Source: an uncultured Clostridia bacterium (GTDB lineage Bacteria > Bacillota > Clostridia > Christensenellales > Borkfalkiaceae). Taken from it: a stretch of DNA of 7,797 nucleotides. The stretch is from the NCBI GenBank assembly GCA_934271725.1, contig CAKQSC010000046.1:1-7797 (forward strand), in the 5' to 3' direction. The notes beneath the pieces were generated by a model. That model had not been told where the DNA came from and searched no databases. It worked only from the letters and a program-made list of their open reading frames with translations. This document shows positions 1 through 5,643 of this stretch, piece after piece. The position numbers and the translations under genes are program-made. How positions within the stretch are numbered: position 1 is the stretch's first letter; every line of letters starts with the position of its first letter.

Positions 1-49
1 CTATTATATCTCTGCAATTTTCTTTAAAAACTTTATCTGCGTAACTCAT
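1..49 (-). CDS. thyA: Thymidylate synthase, N-terminal fragment (gene continues beyond the left edge)
   Basis: Only the first 16 codons are in the window, reading MSYADKVFKENCRDII. This resembles the N-terminus of ThyA proteins from clostridia, which typically begin MSYADKxF followed by a CxDIIENG-like stretch. ThyA makes dTMP from dUMP using methylene-tetrahydrofolate in the cytoplasm. The ATG is preceded by AGGAG at 56-60, about 6 nt upstream, and this ribosome binding site overlaps the TAG stop of the upstream dehydrogenase gene. The gap between the two genes is 9 bp, so they are almost certainly cotranscribed. The identification rests on a short match recalled from the family; no catalytic residues are visible. 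Confidence 0.65.
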   Translation of the reverse strand, partial: MSYADKVFKENCRDII

Positions 50-58
50 CTCTTTCTC

Positions 59-847
59 CTAAAACGCGTCTTTTTTGATATTTCTCCATCTGCGCGCTAT
101 AAAACGCATGGAAACTCTTTCGGGCACCAACTTCATAAGATAATACAAAAATCTGTTGAAAAACCCGGGAATATATATTCTCTTGTTCTTTTTAACTTTT
201 TTAAGGGAACCTTTCGCAACGAATTCCGGTGTTTTTGCGGAAAGTTTTCCCCAAATGCCCTGACCTTCTATATCGGCGCAAATATCGGGACGAGTGTAAA
301 CCCCGCCCGGCAAAACCGTGGTTATTTTTACGTTATCTTTTTTGAGTTCAAGTCTCAACGACTTGAAAAAACTTGTAAGGCACGCTTTGGTTGCGCTATA
401 CTGCGCGAAATAAGGCATAGGCGTTACTCCGCTCATACTCGAAATCGTAATAACTTCCACATTTTCCGCACGCCTTTTAAGCAGGCTGTAAGTATTTGTT
501 ATAGTCGCTTCGACGTTTACTCGTTCCTGAAAAATAAGTTTATCGAGCGTATAGTCCATAACGGGTAATTGAGTATCGACGCCCGCAACGTTAATAATCC
601 TGTCGAACGTAAGCCCTTTTTCGTCGATATATGCAAACATTTTCGCGCGCTCTTCTTGCAGATTAAGCATGCAAGGAAATATCTCGACTGCTATTTCGGG
701 TTGCACTTTAAGTACGTTGTCTTTTAATTCTTGCAATTTATCGGCACTTCTGCCCGTCAGAAACAAATCGTAACCTTTTCGGGCGCACTCGTATACAAAA
801 GCCTTTCCTATTCCTCCCGTAGCGCCCGATATAAACGTATAACTCAT
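59..847 (-). CDS. Short-chain dehydrogenase/reductase (SDR), DltE-like classical type
   Basis: This 262-residue cytoplasmic protein is a classical SDR, an NAD(P)H-dependent oxidoreductase with a Rossmann fold. The cofactor-binding motif SGATGGIG is at residues 7-14 and the NNAG-like motif NVAG at 86-89. The catalytic tetrad appears complete: N111, S137, Y150 and K154 (Y-SAT-K, with serine 13 residues before tyrosine). PGG at 180-182 is the usual post-catalytic loop. The C-terminus (about 228-262) is rich in aromatic and basic residues and looks amphipathic, as in the DltE/COG0300 subgroup; loose membrane contact is possible. Substrate cannot be inferred. The start ATG overlaps the stop of the preceding gene (ATGA), and AGGCGGTG at 856-863 lies 8 nt upstream, inside that gene. 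It sits in an operon between a TM1266-like regulator and thyA. Confidence 0.9.
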   Translation of the reverse strand: MSYTFISGATGGIGKAFVYECARKGYDLFLTGRSADKLQELKDNVLKVQPEIAVEIFPCMLNLQEERAKMFAYIDEKGLTFDRIINVAGVDTQLPVMDYTLDKLIFQERVNVEATITNTYSLLKRRAENVEVITISSMSGVTPMPYFAQYSATKACLTSFFKSLRLELKKDNVKITTVLPGGVYTRPDICADIEGQGIWGKLSAKTPEFVAKGSLKKVKKNKRIYIPGFFNRFLYYLMKLVPERVSMRFIARRWRNIKKDAF

Positions 848-1086
848 TTCGTATGCACCGCCTTTACCGTTACTCCTTTAATCATTCCGAGTTTACCCGA
901 AAGACCGTTTATAATTTCGCTCGTAGCGTCCATCGCTATGCTTATTACGGAAATACCCCTGTCTTTTACGGGTATACCGAGTCTGCCTATGATATTTTCG
1001 CGATATACGTGTAACAACGCGTTTACGCGTTCAACCGCGTCCGCATCGTCTATTATTATTGCTAAAACACCTATTTTCGTATCCAT
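844..1086 (-). CDS. TM1266-family putative iron-only hydrogenase system regulator (ACT/NikR-like fold)
   Basis: This 80-residue protein matches, in length and pattern, the family of Thermotoga TM1266, annotated as a putative [FeFe]-hydrogenase system regulator. Visible family features are an N-terminal beta strand (IGVLAIIIDD), the VNALLHVYRENIIGRLGIPV segment at residues 20-39, a central strand (ISVISIAMDA, about 44-53), and the C-terminal signature LSGKLGMIKGVTVKA (about 61-75). The fold is a single ferredoxin-like ACT domain resembling the NikR C-terminal domain; family members are small, and this one has no DNA-binding domain, so any regulatory role would need a partner or ligand. No hydrogenase or HydEFG maturation gene is in this window, so the functional link is only by family. 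It is the first gene of a probable operon with the SDR and thyA. The ribosome binding site is AAGGTGA at 1091-1097. Confidence 0.85.
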   Translation of the reverse strand: MDTKIGVLAIIIDDADAVERVNALLHVYRENIIGRLGIPVKDRGISVISIAMDATSEIINGLSGKLGMIKGVTVKAVHTK

Positions 1087-1102
1087 AATCTCACCTTATT
1101 CA

Positions 1103-1131
1103 ATTATAACATTTTTTCGGTCGTTCAGCAA
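1103..1131 (-). promoter_or_regulatory. Sigma-A-type promoter for the TM1266-like/SDR/thyA operon
   Basis: On the minus strand, TTGCTG (1126-1131) is separated by exactly 17 nt from a perfect TATAAT (1103-1108), with TGT just before the -10 giving an extended -10 element. The -35 box overlaps the TGA stop of sigK (1125-1127). Only 16 nt separate the -10 box from the ATG, so transcription should begin near 1096, giving a leader of about 10 nt that starts at the Shine-Dalgarno AAGGTGA. The assignment is by consensus only. Confidence 0.75.
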
Positions 1132-1823
1132 TAAAAATCCTTTCCTTTTATATTTTTTTTAAGTTTTGCTATGCTCTTTTTCTCTATTCGGGATATATAC
1201 GAGCGCGATATACCCAAAATAACCGCGACCTCGCGCTGAGTATACACGGGTTTTCCGTCAAGACCGTATCTGTAACAGATTATTTCGTATTCTCTCTGCG
1301 TTAAAACTTCTTTAACGTACGCCGTGAGTTCCTTTGCCGTCAATCTTTTTTCGACGCTTGAAATCACGTCTTCGCTACCGTCGGTAAGAAGATCCTGCAA
1401 ATTGAGTTCGTTTCCCTCTTTATCAACCCCTATCGGTTCGCTTAAAGAAACGTCGTTTTTATATTTTTTATTTGCCCTTAAAAGCATAAGTATTTCGTTT
1501 TCTATGCACTTTGCCGTATACGTCGCGAGAGTCGTTCCCTTACCGGGCGAATAACTGTCAATCGCTTTCACAAGTCCGATACTTCCCGCGCTTATCAAAT
1601 CGTCAACGTCGTAAGAACCCGAGTATTTTTTAGCCATGTGCGCCACGAGTCGCATATTATGTTCTATAAGAGTATTCCTTGCCGACCTGTCCCCGTTTGA
1701 CGATTTTTCAACGAGTTCTCTTTCCTCTTCTTTTTTCAAGGGCGGTAAAAAGCACCTGCCCGAAAGAGTACCCGTAAACGCGAAAATCCTTTTGAACAAT
1801 TCCAAAAAACGTTTAAAAATCAT
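1125..1823 (-). CDS. sigK: Sporulation sigma factor SigK
   Basis: This sigma-70 family protein resembles SigK, the late mother-cell sigma factor of endospore formers. Characteristic stretches are ARNTLIEHNMRLVAH (48-62), DLISAGSIGLVKAIDSY (75-91), the region 2.4 stretch TYTAKCIENEILMLLR (101-116), VSLSEPIGVDKEGNE (125-139), and the region 4.2 helix-turn-helix TQREVAVILGISRSYISRIEK (195-215). The ATG at 1823 (232 residues) is preferred over an upstream in-frame TTG at 1841, because GGGGGTG (1828-1834) sits 6 nt before it. About 30 residues precede the conserved region, with hydrophobic and basic residues alternating (MIFKRFLELFKRIFAF). This is similar in length to the pro-peptide of Bacillus pro-SigK, so processing by a SpoIVFB-type protease is possible. 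The gene is intact, with no inserted skin-like element. It appears monocistronic or able to read through into the downstream operon, since no terminator is evident. Confidence 0.92.
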   Translation of the reverse strand: MIFKRFLELFKRIFAFTGTLSGRCFLPPLKKEEERELVEKSSNGDRSARNTLIEHNMRLVAHMAKKYSGSYDVDDLISAGSIGLVKAIDSYSPGKGTTLATYTAKCIENEILMLLRANKKYKNDVSLSEPIGVDKEGNELNLQDLLTDGSEDVISSVEKRLTAKELTAYVKEVLTQREYEIICYRYGLDGKPVYTQREVAVILGISRSYISRIEKKSIAKLKKNIKGKDFYC

Positions 1824-1827
1824 ATCA

Positions 1828-1834
1828 CACCCCC
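1828..1834 (-). promoter_or_regulatory. Ribosome binding site fixing the sigK start
   Basis: GGGGGTG on the minus strand lies with its G5 core 6 nt upstream of the ATG at 1821-1823. It supports this ATG over the TTG at 1839-1841, which would add six residues (MLRGCD) and has no Shine-Dalgarno sequence. Confidence 0.7.
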
Positions 1835-1891
1835 GTAACAATAATATGAGGGTTTATTTACCGTTAGCAGAGTATGCTTGACCGTTTTTAT

Positions 1892-1920
1892 TTGCCAAAA
1901 AATCGCGTTTATGGTAAAAT
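1892..1920 (+). promoter_or_regulatory. Sigma-A-type promoter for the ABC-F gene, implying a leaderless mRNA
   Basis: TTGCCA (1892-1897), a 17-nt spacer, then TAAAAT (1915-1920), with TGG before the -10 as an extended -10. Only 7 nt (AATTTAT) lie between the -10 box and the ATG at 1928, so the expected transcription start is at or within about 2 nt of the A of the start codon. There is no Shine-Dalgarno sequence upstream of this ATG. The assignment is by consensus only. Confidence 0.65.
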
Positions 1921-1927
1921 AATTTAT

Positions 1928-3472
1928 ATGAGTATACTTGAAATCAAAAACTTATCGCATAAATACGACGAAAAAATACTTTTCAACAACGCTTCTTTAA
2001 GCATTGCTTCGGGCGAACACGTGGGAATTGTGGGACTTAACGGTGCGGGAAAATCTACTTTCGTCAACATATTGAACGGCACTGTCATACAAGACGAAGG
2101 CGAAGTCAAATGGCTTGCCGGAACGAAAATATCTTATCTCGACCAGCACGCCGACATAGACCGCACGCTTACCGTGATAGAATACCTTCAACAAAGTTAC
2201 GCGTCTTTATACGCAGACTACGAAAAAATGGAAAAACTGTATTCTTCCGTTGCGGAAATTACAAACGAAAACGAAATGGAACGCGTTTTAAACAAGGCGA
2301 ACGCCATTATGGAACGGCTTACCGATTCCGGATTTTTTGAAATCGACGCTCACATTAAAAAAATAGGCAACGGTTTAGGGCTTTCAAGCATCGGCTACGA
2401 TACCCTTATTTCAACCCTTTCCGGCGGACAACGCGCAAAAATAATGCTTGCAAAATTGATTCTCGAAGAACCGGATTGTATGATTTTAGACGAGCCTACC
2501 AACTTTTTGGATATAGAACACGTCGCTTCTTTGGTAACTTTTTTAAACAATATCAAAAAAACGGTCATCGTTATTTCACACGATACCGACTTTTTGGATA
2601 AAGTTTGTACTTCGATCGTAAATATAGAAAACGGCAACGTTAAAAAATATAACGGCAACTACACTCAATTTTCAGCCATGCGAGAGATGAACGCGAAACA
2701 ATACGAAGAAGATTATCTTCGCCAACAACGCGAAATAAAGAAACTCGAAGACTATATAGCGAAAAACAGCGCGAGAGCGTCGACAGCCGGTATGGCGAAC
2801 GCGAGAAAAAAGCAACTTGACAAAATAGAAGTAATCGCAAAGCCGAGAGTTATCTACGACGCCGTTTTTAATTTTCCGTACAGCGAAGTTCTTACGAAAA
2901 CTTTTCTCGAAGTTAAAAATCTTTCGATAGGTTATAACGGCAAAGCCATTTTACCCCCTATAAACTTTACTCTCAATTCTACCGACAAAATATGGATTCG
3001 CGGTACCAACGGCATAGGAAAAACTACTCTTTTAAAAACTCTTATGAGAAAAATCCCGGCAATATCGGGAACGTTCGATTTTCATATATCCGCAAAAAAG
3101 GCATACCTCGAACAGGATTTGGACTTTTATAACCCCGACGACAACGCTATGGGTTATTACAACCGCGTGTACCCTCAACTCGATTACAAAGAAGTAAGAT
3201 CCGACCTTGCGAAAGTAGGCATCAAGGGCGACCTTGCGACCAACCCCGTTTCAACTCTTTCGGGCGGTGAGCAAGTACGAATTAAACTTGCGGTGTTATG
3301 CAATACGTCCTCTAATATATTGATTCTGGACGAACCGACAAACCACCTTGACGTTCGCGCGAAGGAGTCTTTAAAAAAGGCGATAAACGCTTACCCCGGC
3401 GCGGTTATACTCGTCAGCCACGAAAGACAATTCGCCGAGCCTTTATGCAATAAGATTTTAGACGTAAAATAA
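1928..3472 (+). CDS. ABC-F family ATPase, YkpA/YbiT-like
   Basis: This 514-residue soluble protein has two ABC ATPase domains and no membrane segment, the ABC-F arrangement; these proteins act on ribosomes rather than as transporters. Domain 1 has Walker A GLNGAGKST (36-44), signature LSGGQ (164-168), Walker B MILDEP (185-190) and switch H218. The interdomain linker, about 240-320, is charged and helical (RQQREIKKLEDYIAKN, then ARASTAGMANARKKQLDK), as in the P-site tRNA-interaction segment. Domain 2 has Walker A GTNGIGKTT (359-367), LSGGE (444-448), Walker B LILDEPTNHLD (465-475) and H498. The N-terminus MSILEIKNLSHKY and the linker resemble Bacillus YkpA and related YbiT-like proteins, so a housekeeping translation role is more likely than antibiotic resistance. 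I chose the ATG at 1928 because family homology begins there; an in-frame ATG at 1874 would add 18 unrelated residues and run through the promoter. It stands alone, divergent from sigK. Confidence 0.93.
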   Translation: MSILEIKNLSHKYDEKILFNNASLSIASGEHVGIVGLNGAGKSTFVNILNGTVIQDEGEVKWLAGTKISYLDQHADIDRTLTVIEYLQQSYASLYADYEKMEKLYSSVAEITNENEMERVLNKANAIMERLTDSGFFEIDAHIKKIGNGLGLSSIGYDTLISTLSGGQRAKIMLAKLILEEPDCMILDEPTNFLDIEHVASLVTFLNNIKKTVIVISHDTDFLDKVCTSIVNIENGNVKKYNGNYTQFSAMREMNAKQYEEDYLRQQREIKKLEDYIAKNSARASTAGMANARKKQLDKIEVIAKPRVIYDAVFNFPYSEVLTKTFLEVKNLSIGYNGKAILPPINFTLNSTDKIWIRGTNGIGKTTLLKTLMRKIPAISGTFDFHISAKKAYLEQDLDFYNPDDNAMGYYNRVYPQLDYKEVRSDLAKVGIKGDLATNPVSTLSGGEQVRIKLAVLCNTSSNILILDEPTNHLDVRAKESLKKAINAYPGAVILVSHERQFAEPLCNKILDVK

Positions 3473-3473
3473 C

Positions 3474-3504
3474 ATAGACGGGCAAGCGACGCTTGCCCGT
3501 CTAT
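3474..3504 (+). terminator. Near-perfect palindrome after the ABC-F gene, probable terminator hairpin
   Basis: Starting 2 nt after the ABC-F stop codon, a 15-bp perfect inverted repeat (arms 3474-3488 and 3490-3504) surrounds a single central A. The GC-rich core is GACGGGCAAGCG. In RNA it would form a 13-bp stem with a 5-nt loop. The 3' flank TATAAATAAC has no real U tract, so termination may be weak or factor-assisted; on the minus strand the flank is GTTATTTT, only slightly better. It could alternatively be an mRNA 3'-end-stabilising hairpin or a dispersed palindromic repeat. Confidence 0.55.
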
Positions 3505-3575
3505 ATAAATAACAAATCGAAAAAAATCAAGCCGAGCGTCTTTATTTTTTATACGTTCGACTATTTTTAATACGC

Positions 3576-3606
3576 AAAAAAGCAGGAAGTATAAATACTC
3601 CTGCTT
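3576..3606 (-). terminator. Rho-independent terminator of the yceD-rpmF operon
   Basis: On the minus strand, about 20 nt after the rpmF stop, AAGCAGGAGTAT pairs with ATACTTCCTGCTT (one bulged base) and is followed directly by a run of six T (the A6 at 3576-3581 on the plus strand). This is a classical intrinsic terminator. The plus-strand flank, CTTTCTTTATT, is T-rich, so the hairpin may also stop transcription coming from the ABC-F gene. Confidence 0.85.
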
Positions 3607-3627
3607 CTTTCTTTATTAAAATTGTAA

Positions 3628-3825
3628 TTAGTCTGCCTTTTTCTTGTCGTCAACGTTAACTACGACTTTACCGTCGTAATAACCGCACTTCTTGCATACC
3701 TGATGCGCGACTTTAAGTTCATGGCACTGCGGGCATTCAACAAGCGCCGGAGCCGTTACCTTGGAATTGTTTGCGAATCTTGCGTTCGTTTTTGCCTTTG
3801 AATGTTTACTTTTCTGTACTGCCAT
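3628..3825 (-). CDS. rpmF: 50S ribosomal protein bL32
   Basis: This 65-residue basic protein is bL32, a small zinc-ribbon component of the large ribosomal subunit. The four zinc ligands are present as C31-x2-C34 and C44-x2-C47, in the typical context APALVECPQCHELK...HQVCKKCGYYDGK, so this is the zinc-binding (C+) form. The N-terminus starts MAVQKSKHSKAK instead of the common MAVPKRKTSKxR; the fourth residue is Q rather than P and arginines are few, a mild departure in the rRNA-contacting tail. AGGAG (3833-3837) sits 7 nt before the ATG. It lies 19 bp downstream of yceD, the conserved bacterial pairing, and is the last gene before the terminator at 3576-3606. Confidence 0.96.
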   Translation of the reverse strand: MAVQKSKHSKAKTNARFANNSKVTAPALVECPQCHELKVAHQVCKKCGYYDGKVVVNVDDKKKAD

Positions 3826-3844
3826 AATATATCTCCTCTATGCC

Positions 3845-4252
3845 TTATTCCTTTTCGTAAGATATGCCCTCGCAGTCGGGACTGCACAAAAGTTTCATGG
3901 GCATATTCATAATAATATTATCTTCAACCGCTTTCGTCAAATCTACCGTTCCGCGTAAAATCGGATAACTTCCGTCTTTACCGTCTTTGGTATAATCTTC
4001 TTCAAAAGGGATATCGACCGTTGCTTTTGCTTCTTTTAAGCACCGCGAGCACTCACCCGAAAGGTAAAACGTTATAGTGCCTTTAACAAAAACGTCCCCG
4101 TCGTCGGATAAATAGACCGTTCCTTTTACCGACGCTTCTTTTTCAAAAACCGTGTTCGGTAAGTCTATTATGTCGTTAGCGGGCATATAAGAACAAGAAA
4201 AACTCTCTTCCGTCTTGCCCGACCTTTTCATTTTATTTACGTCTATTTTCAT
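3845..4252 (-). CDS. yceD: YceD/DUF177 family protein linked to rRNA accumulation
   Basis: This 135-residue protein belongs to the DUF177/YceD family, usually encoded directly upstream of rpmF as it is here. Family members are associated with accumulation or processing of large-subunit rRNA; the molecular activity is not settled. Visible features are the N-terminal MKIDVNKMKRSG, the central CSRCLKEA with a C68-x2-C71 pair, an acidic stretch, and the C-terminal LCSPDCEG with C123 and C127. Together the four cysteines could bind a metal. The start at 4252 fits the family N-terminus; M8 is not supported by any ribosome binding site. AGGTAGG (4257-4263) precedes the ATG by 4 nt but directly abuts the -10 box of the gene's own promoter. 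Confidence 0.9.
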   Translation of the reverse strand: MKIDVNKMKRSGKTEESFSCSYMPANDIIDLPNTVFEKEASVKGTVYLSDDGDVFVKGTITFYLSGECSRCLKEAKATVDIPFEEDYTKDGKDGSYPILRGTVDLTKAVEDNIIMNMPMKLLCSPDCEGISYEKE

Positions 4253-4256
4253 AGTG

Positions 4257-4263
4257 CCTACCT
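4257..4263 (-). promoter_or_regulatory. Shine-Dalgarno-like AGGTAGG of yceD, sandwiched between the -10 box and ATG
   Basis: AGGTAGG lies 4 nt upstream of the yceD ATG and immediately downstream of the -10 hexamer. With initiation 6-7 nt after the -10, transcripts from the local promoter would start at its last bases and largely lack it. Read-through transcripts from ydbT would carry it whole. Confidence 0.5.
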
Positions 4264-4292
4264 ATTTTACTATATTTATAAACTTATGTCAA
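4264..4292 (-). promoter_or_regulatory. Strong sigma-A promoter for yceD-rpmF
   Basis: On the minus strand a perfect TTGACA (4287-4292) is followed by a 17-nt spacer and TAAAAT (4264-4269), one mismatch from consensus. The -35 box begins 10 bp after the ydbT-like stop codon and the -10 ends 11 nt before the yceD ATG. Strong constitutive expression would suit a ribosomal-protein operon. No terminator separates ydbT from this promoter, so read-through from the pta-ackA side is possible too. Confidence 0.85.
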
Positions 4293-4302
4293 CGATTTAA
4301 AC

Positions 4303-5643
4303 TCATTTTTTCAATTTGGCAGACAAGGTATTATACAATTTTCTGTCGAAACTGCCTATGTATATCTGCTCTTTATAACCGTAAAAGTATATAATCGTTC
4401 CGTAAGTGTTAAGCGTCTTATCGATAATATCGGTATCCGCTTCTATCGTTTCTATTTTGTCTATCTTATAATACAGCGTATTAGCCGTAAAACCGTAACC
4501 GACAGCCCCTATATCTTCGTCAATAAACGCGTATTTCTTATTGAGCATCAGAACCGCAAGCATATACCACACGGGTATAAGAGTGATTATGAACGTCCAG
4601 TAATAATATGCCGAAATAAAGATTGCAATCGCGGTTATCAACGCTCCTATGATAAAAGATTTTACGTATGATTTCGGCGACGACGAAACGAGTTCGCATT
4701 CGGACGCTTCTTCACCGAGCAAATACCTTAAAACCGTGTCTTTTTCGTCCTCCGTGAGTAAATACGGGAAATAATCGAAATTGTTGACACCGCTTCCCAC
4801 TTCGTCCGTTATGAGTTTTAATTTATATCTACCCGAAATCTTCGCGACAAGACTCTGCTTTACAAGAACCGCGTTGATATTAGCAATTTTTACCTCTCTG
4901 TTGTTCAGTATCTTTTTGCCGAACACGACAATCATATTATCGTCGTAAAAATTAAGGCTGTAATTGTAATATTTTGCACGCACGGACAAAAAAGATATAA
5001 ACTTGCCCGCCACTACGGCCAACCAAATCGCTATTGCGGATTTCCATACGTAACCTTTATTAAAGTCCGAAACGATTTTATCGCCCGAGTGCTGACGGAA
5101 AGTAAGCGTTACCGTAACGACTATTCCGAGAATAATCGTAAGATAAAGCATAAGGTTCAAAGCCCCGACCGTCATAGTGTCGACAGCCGATTTTCTTTCA
5201 AGCGTTATTTTGTCTTTCGGCTCGTCTATACCCGTTTTCATACCCGGCATCGTTTCAAACAACGCAGTAAAACCGTAAGAGTTAAGTACTAACGTAATTT
5301 GCTCGTTAGATGTATGAACGGTAACTTTGCTGACGCTACGGAAAAGAGTGGAATCTATGTTTACGTCCAAAATATCGGCGTATTTTATAGTTTTGCCCGA
5401 ATACTCTATTCTGTCGGCATAAAGTTTAGCCGTCTTTTTCTCGTAAAGATACTGCGAATAAAGACAAACGGGAACATCTATACCGGCAGACAACAACAAA
5501 GCGCAAAGCGCTTCGTAGCCAGTAATCTGCGAAATATTCATCGTACAAAGATTCAGCGCCAAAAGACATGCTATATACGAAACTATAACGAAGGCAATCG
5601 TATAGAAAACGAACAAATATTTGCTTTGTCTAATTTCTGTCAT
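4303..5643 (-). CDS. YdbT-like membrane protein with three bacterial PH (bPH2/DUF304) domains
   Basis: This 446-residue protein repeats one unit three times: a pair of transmembrane helices followed by a cytoplasmic beta-rich domain. The predicted helices are about 9-31 and 43-66, 158-181 and 201-221, and 328-348 and 349-367; the soluble domains are about 68-135, 226-312 and 371-444. This matches the architecture of Bacillus YdbT. In B. subtilis ydbST belongs to the SigW envelope-stress regulon and is reported to give resistance to antimicrobial compounds made by other bacilli; whether that function applies here is inference. The second and third soluble domains end in the helical stretches expected of PH folds. 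It overlaps the upstream ydbS-like gene by 14 bp (5630-5643), and AAAGGGGG lies 7 nt before its ATG inside that gene. I assign it by architecture and by the paired small gene, not by strong motif identity. Confidence 0.72.
   Translation of the reverse strand: MTEIRQSKYLFVFYTIAFVIVSYIACLLALNLCTMNISQITGYEALCALLLSAGIDVPVCLYSQYLYEKKTAKLYADRIEYSGKTIKYADILDVNIDSTLFRSVSKVTVHTSNEQITLVLNSYGFTALFETMPGMKTGIDEPKDKITLERKSAVDTMTVGALNLMLYLTIILGIVVTVTLTFRQHSGDKIVSDFNKGYVWKSAIAIWLAVVAGKFISFLSVRAKYYNYSLNFYDDNMIVVFGKKILNNREVKIANINAVLVKQSLVAKISGRYKLKLITDEVGSGVNNFDYFPYLLTEDEKDTVLRYLLGEEASECELVSSSPKSYVKSFIIGALITAIAIFISAYYYWTFIITLIPVWYMLAVLMLNKKYAFIDEDIGAVGYGFTANTLYYKIDKIETIEADTDIIDKTLNTYGTIIYFYGYKEQIYIGSFDRKLYNTLSAKLKK

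Noticed and set aside
731..1162. A 143-codon plus-strand frame opposite the SDR and TM1266-like genes
   Set aside because: It is antisense to two recognised protein families and crosses the promoter between sigK and the TM1266-like gene; composition is that of a shadow frame.
1824..1841. TTG start extending SigK by six residues
   Set aside because: The downstream ATG at 1823 has a well-placed GGGGGTG ribosome binding site, and the extension adds nothing conserved.
1844..1876. CATACTCTG (1868-1876) and CATATTATT (within 1841-1850) on the minus strand as SigE/SigK-type -10 elements for sigK
   Set aside because: They resemble CATANNNTA and CATACAAT, but I could not find a matching -35 element at the right distance, so neither is listed as a promoter. 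Expression in a sporulation time course would decide.
1874..1927. Upstream in-frame ATG extending the ABC-F protein by 18 residues
   Set aside because: The extension has no family similarity and no ribosome binding site, and a consensus promoter lies within it.
3505..3575. Possible small gene or RNA between the ABC-F palindrome and the rpmF terminator
   Set aside because: The stretch is AT-rich, with no sizeable open frame with a ribosome binding site and no convincing secondary structure.
5499..5513. AAGCGC-AAA-GCGCTT hairpin inside the ydbT-like gene
   Set aside because: It is short, within coding sequence and without a T run, so it is probably a chance consequence of codon use.
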